DNA of 64,000 bases from Allobosea psychrotolerans (GCF_002917105.1 NZ_PQFZ01000019.1:45058-109057); one strand, 5' to 3'; counted from the stretch's first letter, positions 46,735-55,499 are shown. The notes: generated by a model not told the origin, from the letters alone. Numbers and translations: made by a program.

Positions 46735-47558
46735 CCGAGCTCGCCGATCCATTCCGCGACATTCGCCGTGAAGGCGTCGGGCCGCGAGACCGGGAAGAAA
46801 TGCCCGCCCGTGTCGAGCATCGTCTTGCGCGATCCAGGCAGCGCCGCCGCCAACTCCTCCTGCAGGAAGGCCGGCACGATCATGTCGTCGCGCGCGCCCA
46901 GGACCAGGATCGGCATCATCAGCGAGGCGGTGCTGGCGGAGCCGTCGAAGGACATCAGCGCGTCGATGCGCTCGCGCACGACCTGCCGTGCCTGCGCCGT
47001 CACCGGGGCGGCGGCGAGGGCAGCGTCGTAAGTGCCCCAATTCGCCTCGATCCAGGCAGGCGGATAGGCCATCAGCACAGCCGTCGCGGCATAGGCATGC
47101 GGGTTGTCGTCGAGGATCGCGCGGCGGGTGCCGAACAGGCTGGTCATGTAGCGGCTGGGCTTGAGCCAGGTCGCGCTCAGGATCAGCCCGTCGAGCCGTT
47201 CGGGCGCGAGCCGGCCCAGCGCCTGGCCGATGCAGCCGCCTGTCGAATGGCCGAGCAGGACAGTGCGATCGGCGCCGGCGGCATCGAGCACGCTGAGGCA
47301 GTCCTGCGCCAATTGGTCGATGGTGCAGGCGGCGGTGCCGCGCGTGCTCGCGCCGATGCCGCGCTGGTCGAAGCGGATGATGCGGAAGGAGCGCGCCAGC
47401 GTCGCGGCGTTGCTATTCCAGAAGCCGGCTGTGCCGCCCAGCCCGCTGACGAGCAGCAGCGTCGGACCCTGGCCCTCGCTGGTCACGTGCAGTACGGCGC
47501 CGTCGGGAGTCTCGGCGGTGAAATGTCCGGCCATACCGGATTGCGATGTGGTGCTCAT
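46731..47558 (-). CDS. Alpha/beta hydrolase
   Basis: The 275-residue hydrolase has the oxyanion strand LLLVSGLGG, FDQRGIGAST, nucleophile S105 in GHSTGG, the acid Asp in LGARDDMIVP and the His in DTGGHFFPVSRP. It resembles 3-oxoadipate enol-lactonase-like and carboxylesterase enzymes. Four-base overlaps with both neighbours indicate tight coupling. Substrate is not known. Confidence 0.88.
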   Translation of the reverse strand: MSTTSQSGMAGHFTAETPDGAVLHVTSEGQGPTLLLVSGLGGTAGFWNSNAATLARSFRIIRFDQRGIGASTRGTAACTIDQLAQDCLSVLDAAGADRTVLLGHSTGGCIGQALGRLAPERLDGLILSATWLKPSRYMTSLFGTRRAILDDNPHAYAATAVLMAYPPAWIEANWGTYDAALAAAPVTAQARQVVRERIDALMSFDGSASTASLMMPILVLGARDDMIVPAFLQEELAAALPGSRKTMLDTGGHFFPVSRPDAFTANVAEWIGELG

Positions 47559-47869
47559 TGCAGTGGCGAATAGGAAACGGGGGTGAGGATGCGCGTGTTC
47601 TGGATGTCGATCAGCCCATCGACGCGCTTGAGGTAGTCCTGCCAGCGCGGATCGGCCAGCATCGTCTTGCGCTTGGCCGTGCGCTCGTCGAGGCTCTGAT
47701 AGCTCCAGAGCGCGACGACATGGTTCAGCTCGCCGATCTCGGTGGTGAAATAAGCGATGAAATTGCCCAGATGCTCCTTTTGCAGCGGCAGGCCGTGCTC
47801 GCCATAGATCTTGACGAATTCGCCGAGCTTGCCGGCCTTGATGCGATAATCGCGCTCTTCATAGATCAT
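47555..47869 (-). CDS. NIPSNAP family protein
   Basis: The start MIYEERDYRIKAGKLGEF at 47869 gives 104 residues. A dimeric alpha/beta-barrel NIPSNAP domain fills it, with YGEHGLPLQKEHLGNFIAYFTTEIGELNHVVALWSYQSLDER. An in-frame ATG 21 bases upstream is less likely. It is the first gene of the operon. Related small proteins sit in catabolic operons, but their biochemical role is unclear. Confidence 0.85.
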   Translation of the reverse strand: MIYEERDYRIKAGKLGEFVKIYGEHGLPLQKEHLGNFIAYFTTEIGELNHVVALWSYQSLDERTAKRKTMLADPRWQDYLKRVDGLIDIQNTRILTPVSYSPLQ

Positions 47870-48197
47870 CGGGCGATCCTCCCCTGTCACGCATCAGGCA
47901 TGAGGATCTGCGCCCTCGTGCTCATGCGTCTGCTGCATCGCGCTGAGCCGTTCGCCGCAACTGCGGCTTCGGTCATGCTCACTAAGCATGGCCTAGCTGG
48001 CTCGCCGCCGCCATGCACGCAAAGACGGGGCCGGGGCGCGGGCCATGCAGATCACGGTCGGGGTCGCGGGAGGCGCCGGTCCGGCCGAGACAGCCATGCG
48101 CCCCGCCCTGTATGGCGTTCTCGGGATGGGCTGTTCAGAGCAGCGACTGCAATCCCGGCCGGCATGGCGCCGGCGCCTGCGACTATTGGGGCGCTGC
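47870..48197. other. Gap between the NIPSNAP operon and exbD
   Basis: The 328 bases hold no convincing gene on either strand; the open frames are GC-driven and lack recognisable motifs. It should contain the promoter of the leftward NIPSNAP operon and the end of the exbBD transcript. Notably no tonB gene follows exbD. Confidence 0.5.
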
Positions 48198-48692
48198 TTA
48201 CGGCTGCGGGCCGGCCGGCGAAGCCGGGGCCGCGGGGATCTCGCTGGCGGCCGGTGCGGGCGCGCTCGGACCTTCAAGCCCGACCAGCGCGATCTTGAGA
48301 TAGCCTGCCGCGCGCAGCGTGTTCATCAGCTTGACGACCTCGCCATAGGAGACCGATTGGTCGGCGCGCACGAAGATGCGCTGCTCGCGGTCGGATTTGG
48401 TCTGCGCGTCGAGCGCCTGGGCGAGTTGCTCGTTGGTGACGGGCTGTTCGCCCAGCACCATCGCGAGATCGGCCTTCAGCGTCAGGAAGACCGGCTTCTC
48501 GGGGCGCGGCTGAGGCTTGGCGGTCGAGACAGGAAGCTCGACCGGCGCATCGACGGTGGAGAGCGGGGCCGCGACCATGAAGATGATCAGCAGCACCAGG
48601 ATCACGTCGATGAACGGTGTGACGTTGATCTCGCTGGCCTCGGGCAGGTCGTCATCCCCGAAGCCGCCATTCGCATTGATGCCGCCGGCCAT
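48198..48692 (-). CDS. exbD: ExbD/TolR family biopolymer transport protein
   Basis: The 164-residue protein has the single N-terminal membrane helix INVTPFIDVILVLLIIFMVAAP, with the conserved Asp at its start that carries protons. A periplasmic domain follows (FVRADQSVSYGEVVKLMNTLRAAGY). A proline/alanine-rich tail ends it. It lies 4 bases after exbB. ExbB-ExbD convert proton flow into energy for a TonB protein, which must be encoded elsewhere. Confidence 0.92.
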   Translation of the reverse strand: MAGGINANGGFGDDDLPEASEINVTPFIDVILVLLIIFMVAAPLSTVDAPVELPVSTAKPQPRPEKPVFLTLKADLAMVLGEQPVTNEQLAQALDAQTKSDREQRIFVRADQSVSYGEVVKLMNTLRAAGYLKIALVGLEGPSAPAPAASEIPAAPASPAGPQP

Positions 48693-48696
48693 GGCG

Positions 48697-49491
48697 TCAC
48701 TCCGCCGCGCGCTGCAGCGCGCTGCGGCTGCGGTCGAGATCGCGCGAGACCAGCCGGGCGACGGTCGCGGCGGCGTCGCCGACCTCGGCGCGGTAGCCGG
48801 CGATACCGCGGCTGAACAGGTTGTAGATGATCACGGCGGGAATGGCGGCGACGAGGCCGATCGCGGTGGCGAGCAGCGCCTCGGCGATGCCCGGAGCGAC
48901 CACGGCGAGGTTCGTGGTCTGCGCCTTGGAGATGCCGATAAACGAATTCATGATCCCCCAGACGGTGCCGAACAGCCCGACGAAGGGCGCCGTCGAGCCG
49001 ATCGTCGCCAACCAGCCGGTGCCGCGCGCGATCTCGCGGCTGGCGGCGAGCTCGATCCGGTGCAGCCGCGAGACGACGCGCTCCTTGATGCCGTCCTTGT
49101 CATAGGCCTGCTTGGAGGCCTGCATCTCCTCCACCCCGGCCTCGATCAGCTTGCGGCCGAGCCTTTGCGCCTTGCCGAGCGCCAGCGAAGCCTCATTGAG
49201 GGTGGTCTGCCTTGCCAGGATCCGGGTCGCCTGCCGCAGTCGGCGCTTGGCGGCGCTCAATTCAAGCGTCTTGGCGAGCCCGATCGTCCAGGTTACGACC
49301 GAGGCGAAGGCCAGGCCCAGCATCACCGATTTCACGACGATATCGGCGGCCATGAACATCGACCAGCGCGAGAGGTCGTGCGGCATGGTCGTGGCCTGCG
49401 CATGGGCAAAAGCGGGGATGAGCAGGAACGTCGTCGCAGCGGCTGCGAGGCGCAGCGTCCGGCGCTGTCCGATGGTTGATTGGCGCGTCAT
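48697..49491 (-). CDS. exbB: ExbB/TolQ family proton channel protein
   Basis: From MTRQSTIGQRRTLRLAA (49491) it is 264 residues with an N-terminal signal-like segment ending AFAHAQ, as in the longer ExbB form. Three membrane segments follow, around VVKSVMLGLAFASVVTWTIG, GWLATIGSTAPFVGLFGTVWG and ALLATAIGLVAAIPAVIIYN. Earlier in-frame starts are rejected for lack of family match. An Irr-box-like palindrome lies 221 bases upstream. Confidence 0.92.
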   Translation of the reverse strand: MTRQSTIGQRRTLRLAAAATTFLLIPAFAHAQATTMPHDLSRWSMFMAADIVVKSVMLGLAFASVVTWTIGLAKTLELSAAKRRLRQATRILARQTTLNEASLALGKAQRLGRKLIEAGVEEMQASKQAYDKDGIKERVVSRLHRIELAASREIARGTGWLATIGSTAPFVGLFGTVWGIMNSFIGISKAQTTNLAVVAPGIAEALLATAIGLVAAIPAVIIYNLFSRGIAGYRAEVGDAAATVARLVSRDLDRSRSALQRAAE

Positions 49492-49711
49492 GGTCACATC
49501 TCGGCCCGGTGGCGAATGAGGTAGTGTTGGCTTCCCGTCAGGCAGGCGCTGTGACGGCCCGCGCCGCAAGGGTTGCTCGGGTCCGGCGATCCGGGGGCCA
49601 GAGGAACCGCGGCGGCCTGTCGCGAACGGGCTTGTCTTTAAGGCGCGATATTGGCGAGTCAATGGCTCGAATGCAACGCGGTAGGAAAAATATACATTTG
49701 ATATCAGTATC

Positions 49712-49726
49712 TTAGAGAGATTCTAA
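49712..49726. promoter_or_regulatory. Irr/ICE-like palindrome in the exbB/ABC-transporter divergent region
   Basis: TTAGAGAGATTCTAA is an inverted repeat (TTAGA-N5-TCTAA) in an AT-rich island within the 363-base gap 49492-49854. It resembles iron control elements bound by Irr in Rhizobiales (TTAGAA/TTCTAA half-sites). ExbBD genes are often iron-regulated, which fits. The rest of the gap shows no gene. Confidence 0.5.
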
Positions 49727-49854
49727 TGAAGGGTTGAGTAGCCGGAGGGCGAGCCGTATCGGTGCGCATTCGTTCATCAGCCGTTCATGTCAAATTCATT
49801 CGGTCGCGGCTAAGTGTTTGTTAAGGCTCGCTCGCGGCGGGACGATCCGGTTGC

Positions 49855-51666
49855 GTGGTCTGGGGGGATCCGTCGCTGTTGCCGAGTTCGGACGACATGC
49901 AGGGCGTGGCCGGGCTGCCGAGTGACCGGCAGGTCGCCTGGCGTTTTGCGGCGTTGACCGGCGGCTTCTGGCGGGGCGCGAGCGCCCGCCGCGCCTGGTT
50001 CTGGTCGCTCCTGCTCGCTGTTGCGATCATTCTCTCCGTTTTCGCCAATGTCACCGTCAATCGCTGGAACGGCTGGTTCTTCGACGCGCTGGAGAAGAAG
50101 GACAGCGAGAGCGCGCTGATCGCGATGGCGGTCTTTCCGGCGCTGGTGCTGATCGCGGCCGGGCTCGGCGTCCTCATCCTCGTCGCCCGCGAGACCTTCC
50201 AGGTGCACTGGCGGCAATGGGTCACGGGCAAGCTGGCCGATGGCTGGATCAATGAGCGCCGCTTCTTCCGGCTCGGCCTTTCCGGCTACGAGCCGGCCAA
50301 TCCCGAATACCGCATCGCCGACGATGTCCGCTGGGCGACCGAGCCGGTGGTCGATTTCGCCATCGGCCTGCTCACGGCGGTCATCACCATCATCACCTTC
50401 ATCGAGATTCTCTGGGAAATCGGCGGCGCGCTGCAGGTCGCGACCGGCGGCGGCCGGGTCACGATCCCCGCCTATATGGTGCTGGCGGCGATCGTCTATG
50501 CCGTGCTCGTCTCCCTCCTCATCAGCATCGTCGGGCGCCGCCTGCCGCGCCTGATCGCGGCGCGCAACGAGGGCGAGGCGCGATTGCGCTTCTCCCTGAT
50601 GCGCATCCGCGACCATGGCGAGACGATCGCGCTCGCCCGTACCGAGCCCGGCGAGCGCCGCGCCGTGGCCCAGACCTATGACGGCCTCGTTGGGCGCTGG
50701 CTCGCGATGATCCGCCAGCGCGGCCGTTTGACCTGGATCACCAATGGCAGCGGCGCGCTGGTGCCCGTGGTGCCGCTGCTGCTGGCCGCGCCGAAATACC
50801 TCTCCGGCGAAATGTCGCTCGGCGGCGTCGTGCAGGTCGCAGCCGCCTTCCTGGCGGTGCAAAACGCCTTCAACTGGCTGCTCGACAACTTCATGCGCAT
50901 CGCCGAATGGCTTGCGGCGGCAAGGCGCGTCAACGAGCTCGCCGATGCGCTGGAGCGCGTCGACGGCGAGCCTCCGGGCGATCATCTGAGCGTGACGCCG
51001 AGCCCTGACGGTCTGCTGCGACTGCACGAGGTCACGCTGGTCGACCGCGACGGCCGTACGCTTGCTGCCGATATCGAACTGTCGCTGCCGCCGGGCGCGA
51101 TGCTGCATCTCTCGGGCGAACTCGGCCTCGGCAAGGCTGCCCTGATCCAGGCGATCGCTGGCCTCTGGCCCTGGGGGCGGGGCGAGATCGCGCTGCCGCG
51201 GGAGGCGCTGGTGACGGTCGTGCCGCAGAAGCTGCATCTCACCGAGGGCAGCTTGCGGGCCGTGCTCGATACCGGGCTGACCCGGCCCTCCGAGCCTCTG
51301 GTGGAGGCCCTGCGCCGCTACAGCCTGTCGGCTCTCGCGCCACGGCTCGACGAGATCCGCGACTGGGACAAGGAACTCGCGACCGGGGACCGGCAGCGCC
51401 TCGCGCTCGCTCGGGCCGAGTTGGAGGCGCCCGACATCATCCTGCTCGACGAGGCGACGAGCGCGCTCGAGACCGAGATGGCGCTGGAGCTGATCGAGCA
51501 GTTGCGCGCGGCACGGCCGGACGTGATCATCCTCGCCTTCGGCCAGAGCGCCGGCTTCGCCGAGGCCGCGACGCATCGTCTGGTTCTGAAGCGGGCCGGC
51601 GGCGTCGTGCGCATGGTCGGTGCCGACAAGGCGCGCGCGGGTGCGCATGCCGAACTGGCGGAATAG
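49855..51666 (+). CDS. SbmA/BacA-like ABC half-transporter (fused membrane and ATPase domains) with degenerate Walker A
   Basis: The 603-residue protein has an SbmA/BacA-type membrane domain (residues ~45-370, with NRWNGWFFDALEKKD, PEYRIADDVRWATE and WLLDNFMRIAEWLAAARRV) fused to an ABC ATPase, as in YddA or Rv1819c. Walker A reads GELGLGKAA (421-429): the Ser/Thr pair after Lys is Ala-Ala. The signature region is ATGDRQRLALARA, also atypical. Walker B LLDEATSALE keeps Glu533. Members import peptides, cobalamin or long-chain fatty acids. GTG at 49855 or ATG at 49897 may be the start. Confidence 0.88.
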   Translation: MVWGDPSLLPSSDDMQGVAGLPSDRQVAWRFAALTGGFWRGASARRAWFWSLLLAVAIILSVFANVTVNRWNGWFFDALEKKDSESALIAMAVFPALVLIAAGLGVLILVARETFQVHWRQWVTGKLADGWINERRFFRLGLSGYEPANPEYRIADDVRWATEPVVDFAIGLLTAVITIITFIEILWEIGGALQVATGGGRVTIPAYMVLAAIVYAVLVSLLISIVGRRLPRLIAARNEGEARLRFSLMRIRDHGETIALARTEPGERRAVAQTYDGLVGRWLAMIRQRGRLTWITNGSGALVPVVPLLLAAPKYLSGEMSLGGVVQVAAAFLAVQNAFNWLLDNFMRIAEWLAAARRVNELADALERVDGEPPGDHLSVTPSPDGLLRLHEVTLVDRDGRTLAADIELSLPPGAMLHLSGELGLGKAALIQAIAGLWPWGRGEIALPREALVTVVPQKLHLTEGSLRAVLDTGLTRPSEPLVEALRRYSLSALAPRLDEIRDWDKELATGDRQRLALARAELEAPDIILLDEATSALETEMALELIEQLRAARPDVIILAFGQSAGFAEAATHRLVLKRAGGVVRMVGADKARAGAHAELAE

Positions 51667-51760
51667 GGCGCGCGATGAACCTGCTCCCGTGCCTGCGACC
51701 CCATCCTTCCCCAAAGCCGCCGGTGGGAGCGCCGGCGCTCATGCCGAGGAGCCGACATCG

Positions 51761-52336
51761 ATGACAGCCGCGACGATGAACATCTGGGACGTTTATTGGG
51801 GCCTGCGCGTCGACCAATGCCCCTGCGACGTGCATTTCGTCGAATGGCTGGAGGAGGAGGGCCTGACCGGCAAGCGCATCTACCATTTTGGCACGGGCGG
51901 GCATCATTATGTCGGCATTCGCTGCGCCGAGCCGGAATTGAACAACACCGTGCTCGGCATCACCGCCTCGCCCAAGGAATATGACGCCTTCGTCAAGCTG
52001 GCGACGGCAAGCCCGACCATCACCAAGACCTATTCAGCCTATTTCGGCGACATCTACACCAGCAACGCCCGGCTGCTGCCGCGCTTCGACATTGTGACGC
52101 TGTTCCATGCCTGCGAGTTCAGGACCGAGGCCAACGACGCCTATGGCGCGCTGACCGATCGCGAGGTGATCGACCTCTTCACCACCCAGACCGATATCGG
52201 CGGCTATCTCCTGTTCTATACCGGCTCCTTCGCCTACGCCTCGGCCGAGCCGATCATCGCCGACTGGGCCAGGACGGCGCAGGTCGACGAAGTTGCCAGC
52301 TTCAAGACGCTGCGGGTGTTCCGGAAGACCGGCTGA
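51761..52336 (+). CDS. Methyltransferase-like protein of unknown function
   Basis: The ATG at 51761, behind GAGGAG, gives 191 residues. KRIYHFGTGGHHYVGIRC looks like a glycine-rich SAM-type motif I, ITASPKEYDAFVKLA like the acidic-strand region, and ARLLPRFDIVTLFHACEF like a motif IV position. The fold may be a divergent class I methyltransferase; the enzyme activity is not certain. It lies 94 bases after the ABC half-transporter and could be cotranscribed. Confidence 0.6.
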   Translation: MTAATMNIWDVYWGLRVDQCPCDVHFVEWLEEEGLTGKRIYHFGTGGHHYVGIRCAEPELNNTVLGITASPKEYDAFVKLATASPTITKTYSAYFGDIYTSNARLLPRFDIVTLFHACEFRTEANDAYGALTDREVIDLFTTQTDIGGYLLFYTGSFAYASAEPIIADWARTAQVDEVASFKTLRVFRKTG

Positions 52337-52449
52337 GGCGCGTACGCGGCGGTGCAGAGCGCAAACGGCGCGACTGAGACGGCGAGGATTGCCCGCCGTG
52401 ACGCGCGGCGTTATCTCTGTCGTGCAATGTGTCGAGAAAGGAGGGCTGC

Positions 52450-52521
52450 GTGATTACGTTCTTTCGTCACCATCGTCAGCGTGGCCCGGTCAACGCCCTG
52501 CAAAGCTGTTTGCAGGGCTGA
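52450..52521 (+). CDS. Possible 23-codon leader peptide upstream of the ABC-F gene
   Basis: A GTG at 52450 follows a near-ideal ribosome site (AAGGAGGG, 4-base spacer) and opens a frame beginning MITFFRHHRQ and ending LQSCLQG before TGA. Its last codons lie inside a perfect 10-bp hairpin. ABC-F genes are often controlled by ribosome-mediated attenuation through such leaders. The remainder of the 375-base gap 52337-52711 holds two more hairpins (52581-52596 and 52631-52646) and no other gene. Confidence 0.5.
   Translation: MITFFRHHRQRGPVNALQSCLQG
52495..52518 (+). promoter_or_regulatory. Hairpin at the end of the leader ORF
   Basis: GCCCTGCAAA and TTTGCAGGGC pair perfectly around GCTG. It coincides with the last codons of the possible leader peptide. 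Downstream stems at 52581 (GAGCCTG/CAGGCTC) and 52631 (GGAGGC/GCCTCC) suggest a multi-hairpin leader. No U-run follows the first stem. Confidence 0.6.
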
Positions 52522-52711
52522 CCAGAGACGATTGCTTCACGGTTTTCTTCCCGGTCTGCCCTTCGTGGTAGCGCGGCGCTGAGCCTGCACAGGCTCGCGG
52601 CCCGCGCCTCTTCACACCATACCGAGCTTGGGAGGCTGCGGCCTCCGGTCCCGCATCGCGCGTTTCTAGCGGCGTATGCCGGCCACGGCTCGGGCAGAGC
52701 AGAGACCGACA

Positions 52712-54241
52712 ATGGCATTGATCAATCTGAGGAATCTCGGCGTCACCTTGGGCACGCCGCTCTTTTCGAATCTGGACCTGACGATCGGGGCAAATGACCG
52801 CCTCGGCCTCGTCGCCGCCAATGGCCGGGGCAAGTCGACGCTGCTGCGCGTTATCGCCGGCGGGTTCGAGCCCAGCGCCGGCGAGATCACGCGCTCGCGC
52901 GGTTTGCGCGTCGGGCATGTCGAGCAGGATATCCCGGCCCGGTTCGCGGATACGGCCTTCCATGACCTCGTCCACCAGGCCTTGCCGGCCGAGCAGGGCG
53001 ACAGCGAAGGTTGGCGCGTCGATGTTGTGCTCGACTCGCTCGAGGTTCCCGAGCCACTGCGCCAGCGCCCGCTCTCGCGCCTGAGTGGCGGCTGGCAAAG
53101 GCTGGCGATGCTCGCGCGCATCTGGGTGACCGAGCCCGATCTGCTGCTGCTGGACGAGCCGACCAACCATCTCGATCTCGCCCGGATCAATCAACTGGAA
53201 GACTGGCTCAACGCCCTGCCGCGCGAGGTGCCGGTGGTCATATCGAGCCATGACCGCGCCTTCCTGGACGCGACGACCAACCGGACGCTATTCCTGCGCC
53301 CGGAGCGTTCGCAGGTCTTCGCCTTGCCCTATACGCGGGCGCGCCTGACGCTTGACGAGATCGACGCCTCGGAGGAGCGCCGCTACCAGCGCGACCTGAA
53401 GACCGCCCAGCAATTGCGCCGGCAGGCCGCGAAGCTCAGGAATATCGGGATCAATTCCGGCAGCGACCTGCTGGTGGTCAAGACCAAGCAGCTCAAGGAA
53501 AGAGCCGAGCGCCTGGAGGATGCCGCCTTGCCCGCGCATCGCGAGCGCTCGGCAGGCGCGATCAGGCTCGCCAATCGCGGCACCCACGCCAAGGTCCTGG
53601 TCACGCTCGACGATGCGACCATCGCGGCGCCTGACGGGACGCCGCTGTTCAAAACCGGCAAGCGCTGGATCAACCAGGGCGATCGCATCGTCCTGCTCGG
53701 AGGCAACGGAACCGGCAAGTCGCGCCTCGTCGGCCTGATCCGGCGCGCGATCGTGGAGCCTCAGGGAGCGTCGGAGGCGATCAGGGCGACGCCGTCCCTG
53801 AAGCTCGGCTATAGCGACCAGAACCTGTCCGAGCTTGCGCCTGACGACACGCCCGGGGCGGCGATCGGCCGGCGCTTCGATGTCGGCGATCAGCGCGCCC
53901 GCTCACTGCTGGCCGGCGCGGGCCTGACCATCGAAATGCAGGACAGCCCCATCGGGCGCCTCTCCGGCGGGCAAAAGGCGCGGTTGATGCTGCTGATCCT
54001 GCGCCTGGCCGATCCCAACTTCTACCTGCTGGACGAACCAACCAACCATCTCGACATCGAGGGACAGGAGGCGCTGGAGGCCGAGTTGTTGGGCCATGAG
54101 GCGAGCGGCCTGCTGGTCTCGCATGACCGCAGCTTCGCCCGGACGGTCGGCAATCGCTTCTGGCTGATCGAGAACCGGCGCCTGGTCGAGCTCGAGGGGC
54201 CCGATCAGCTCTTCGCCGCCGTTGCCGGGCGGGATGCTTGA
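52712..54241 (+). CDS. ABC-F family ATPase (ribosome-associated type)
   Basis: Two ABC domains without membrane segments lie in 509 residues. Domain 1: Walker A AANGRGKST (first Gly replaced by Ala), signature LSGGWQRL, Walker B LLLLDEPTNHLD. Domain 2: GGNGTGKSR, LSGGQKARL, FYLLDEPTNHLD. The charged linker (about 230-300) between them is the ABC-F hallmark (SEERRYQRDLKTAQQLRRQA). ABC-F proteins act on the ribosome in translation rescue or antibiotic resistance. The ATG at 52712 starts MALINLRNLGV. Confidence 0.92.
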   Translation: MALINLRNLGVTLGTPLFSNLDLTIGANDRLGLVAANGRGKSTLLRVIAGGFEPSAGEITRSRGLRVGHVEQDIPARFADTAFHDLVHQALPAEQGDSEGWRVDVVLDSLEVPEPLRQRPLSRLSGGWQRLAMLARIWVTEPDLLLLDEPTNHLDLARINQLEDWLNALPREVPVVISSHDRAFLDATTNRTLFLRPERSQVFALPYTRARLTLDEIDASEERRYQRDLKTAQQLRRQAAKLRNIGINSGSDLLVVKTKQLKERAERLEDAALPAHRERSAGAIRLANRGTHAKVLVTLDDATIAAPDGTPLFKTGKRWINQGDRIVLLGGNGTGKSRLVGLIRRAIVEPQGASEAIRATPSLKLGYSDQNLSELAPDDTPGAAIGRRFDVGDQRARSLLAGAGLTIEMQDSPIGRLSGGQKARLMLLILRLADPNFYLLDEPTNHLDIEGQEALEAELLGHEASGLLVSHDRSFARTVGNRFWLIENRRLVELEGPDQLFAAVAGRDA

Positions 54242-54300
54242 AAGGATCCTCGCCGGAGGGATCCTTGCACTATGCGGCGGCTGCAAAGGCCGCCGCATAG
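54242..54300. terminator. Two hairpins directly behind the ABC-F gene
   Basis: The first stem (AAGGATCC/GGATCCTT, 54242-54266) begins at the base after the stop codon. The second (CTATGCGGCGGC with exact complement, 54270-54300) has a perfect 12-bp stem and 7-base loop. Neither has a strong T-run, but the pair should end or stabilise the ABC-F transcript. Confidence 0.6.
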
Positions 54301-54498
54301 CAATGGGCCGCGTCCCGGAAACGCCTCCGGGCGTGACCTGCGTCAGCCTCATGGCGCGCATTCGTCGCGCCGTTCCGGCTTGTGCATCCCGGTCGAGGCG
54401 TTATCTGTCGGGCAGGTCGCGTCCTGCGGCCTGTCGCCCCGCCCGGGGACCCGGCGCAGCAGCGTGCGGTCCCTACCAGCCTTCGAGCGAGTTCGCAT

Positions 54499-55473
54499 AT
54501 GTCCTTCGGCCCGCATGAGCCAGGTATGCCCTTGCGCAGGCGCAGCCGCTGGTGGTGGCTCGGCCCGCTGGCGAGTGCGACGATCTTTGCCGCTTCGCTG
54601 GTCGTGCTCTGGTTCATCATCCGGGAGATCGAGCCCGGCGCGCTCGCCGGGGCCTTCGCCAATGCCAGCCAGCGCCAGCTCGGTCTCGCGCTTGGCTTCA
54701 CCGCGCTGAGCTATCTCCTGCTCACCGGCTATGACGCGCTGGCGCTGAAGCGATTGGGGCTCTCCATACCCTACCGCACCACGGCGCTCGCCTCCTTCAC
54801 CAGCTATTCCGTCTCCTTCACGCTCGGTTTCCCGATCGTGACCGGCGGCACGGTGCGTTACTGGATCTATTCGCCCAAGGGCGTGCGCGCCTCCGAGGTC
54901 GCGAGCCTGACGGTGATCGCGGGCCTGACCTTCTGGCTCGGCCTCGGCGCGATCCTGTGCGCCTGCTTGTTCTATGATTCCGAGGGCGTCGCACGGCTGG
55001 CGCGCACCTCGCCGCTGGTGGTGCAGGGCGTCGGCGCGGCGGTGGCCCTCGGCACGCTGGGCTATCTCGCCTGGATCGCGAGCGGCGAGCGCACCATCCG
55101 CGTCAGCGGCTGGAACCTGCCGCTGCCGGGCTTGGGGATCACGCTCGGCCAGATGTGCCTGGGCGCCTGCGAGGTCTGCGCAGCGGCAGCCGTGCTCTTC
55201 GTCCTGCTGCCGGGCGGGCACAACATCGACTATCCGAGCTTCCTCGCGGTCTATGTCTTCGCCTGCCTGATCGGTATCGCCAGCCACGCACCTGGCGGGC
55301 TCGGCGTCTTCGAGGCGACGATGCTGGTTGCGCTGAGCCGCCTGCCTTACGAGGGCGTGCTTGGCGCGCTGCTGCTCTTCCGCATCATCTATTACCTGCT
55401 GCCTTTCATCCTGGCGCTGGTCCTGCTGGCGCTGAACGAGATGATCAGGCGGATCAGGCGGCGGGAGCGCTGA
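54499..55473 (+). CDS. UPF0104/lysylphosphatidylglycerol synthase TM-region family membrane protein
   Basis: From MSFGPHEPGMPLRRRSRWWW at 54499 it is 324 residues with about eight hydrophobic segments. Family blocks are GYDALALKRLGLSIPYR, SVSFTLGFPIVTGGTVRYWIY and ASHAPGGLGVFEATMLVAL. It lacks the cytoplasmic aminoacyl-transferase domain of full MprF, so it is the membrane flippase-like part only. Function is unknown. A longer in-frame start is not supported. Confidence 0.85.
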   Translation: MSFGPHEPGMPLRRRSRWWWLGPLASATIFAASLVVLWFIIREIEPGALAGAFANASQRQLGLALGFTALSYLLLTGYDALALKRLGLSIPYRTTALASFTSYSVSFTLGFPIVTGGTVRYWIYSPKGVRASEVASLTVIAGLTFWLGLGAILCACLFYDSEGVARLARTSPLVVQGVGAAVALGTLGYLAWIASGERTIRVSGWNLPLPGLGITLGQMCLGACEVCAAAAVLFVLLPGGHNIDYPSFLAVYVFACLIGIASHAPGGLGVFEATMLVALSRLPYEGVLGALLLFRIIYYLLPFILALVLLALNEMIRRIRRRER

Positions 55474-55499
55474 GCGCCGCCAGCCTCTCCGGATCTGGC

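Noticed and set aside
48013..48303. Possible small tonB-like or other gene beside exbD
   Set aside because: No proline-rich spacer, membrane anchor or TonB C-terminal motif is present in any frame.
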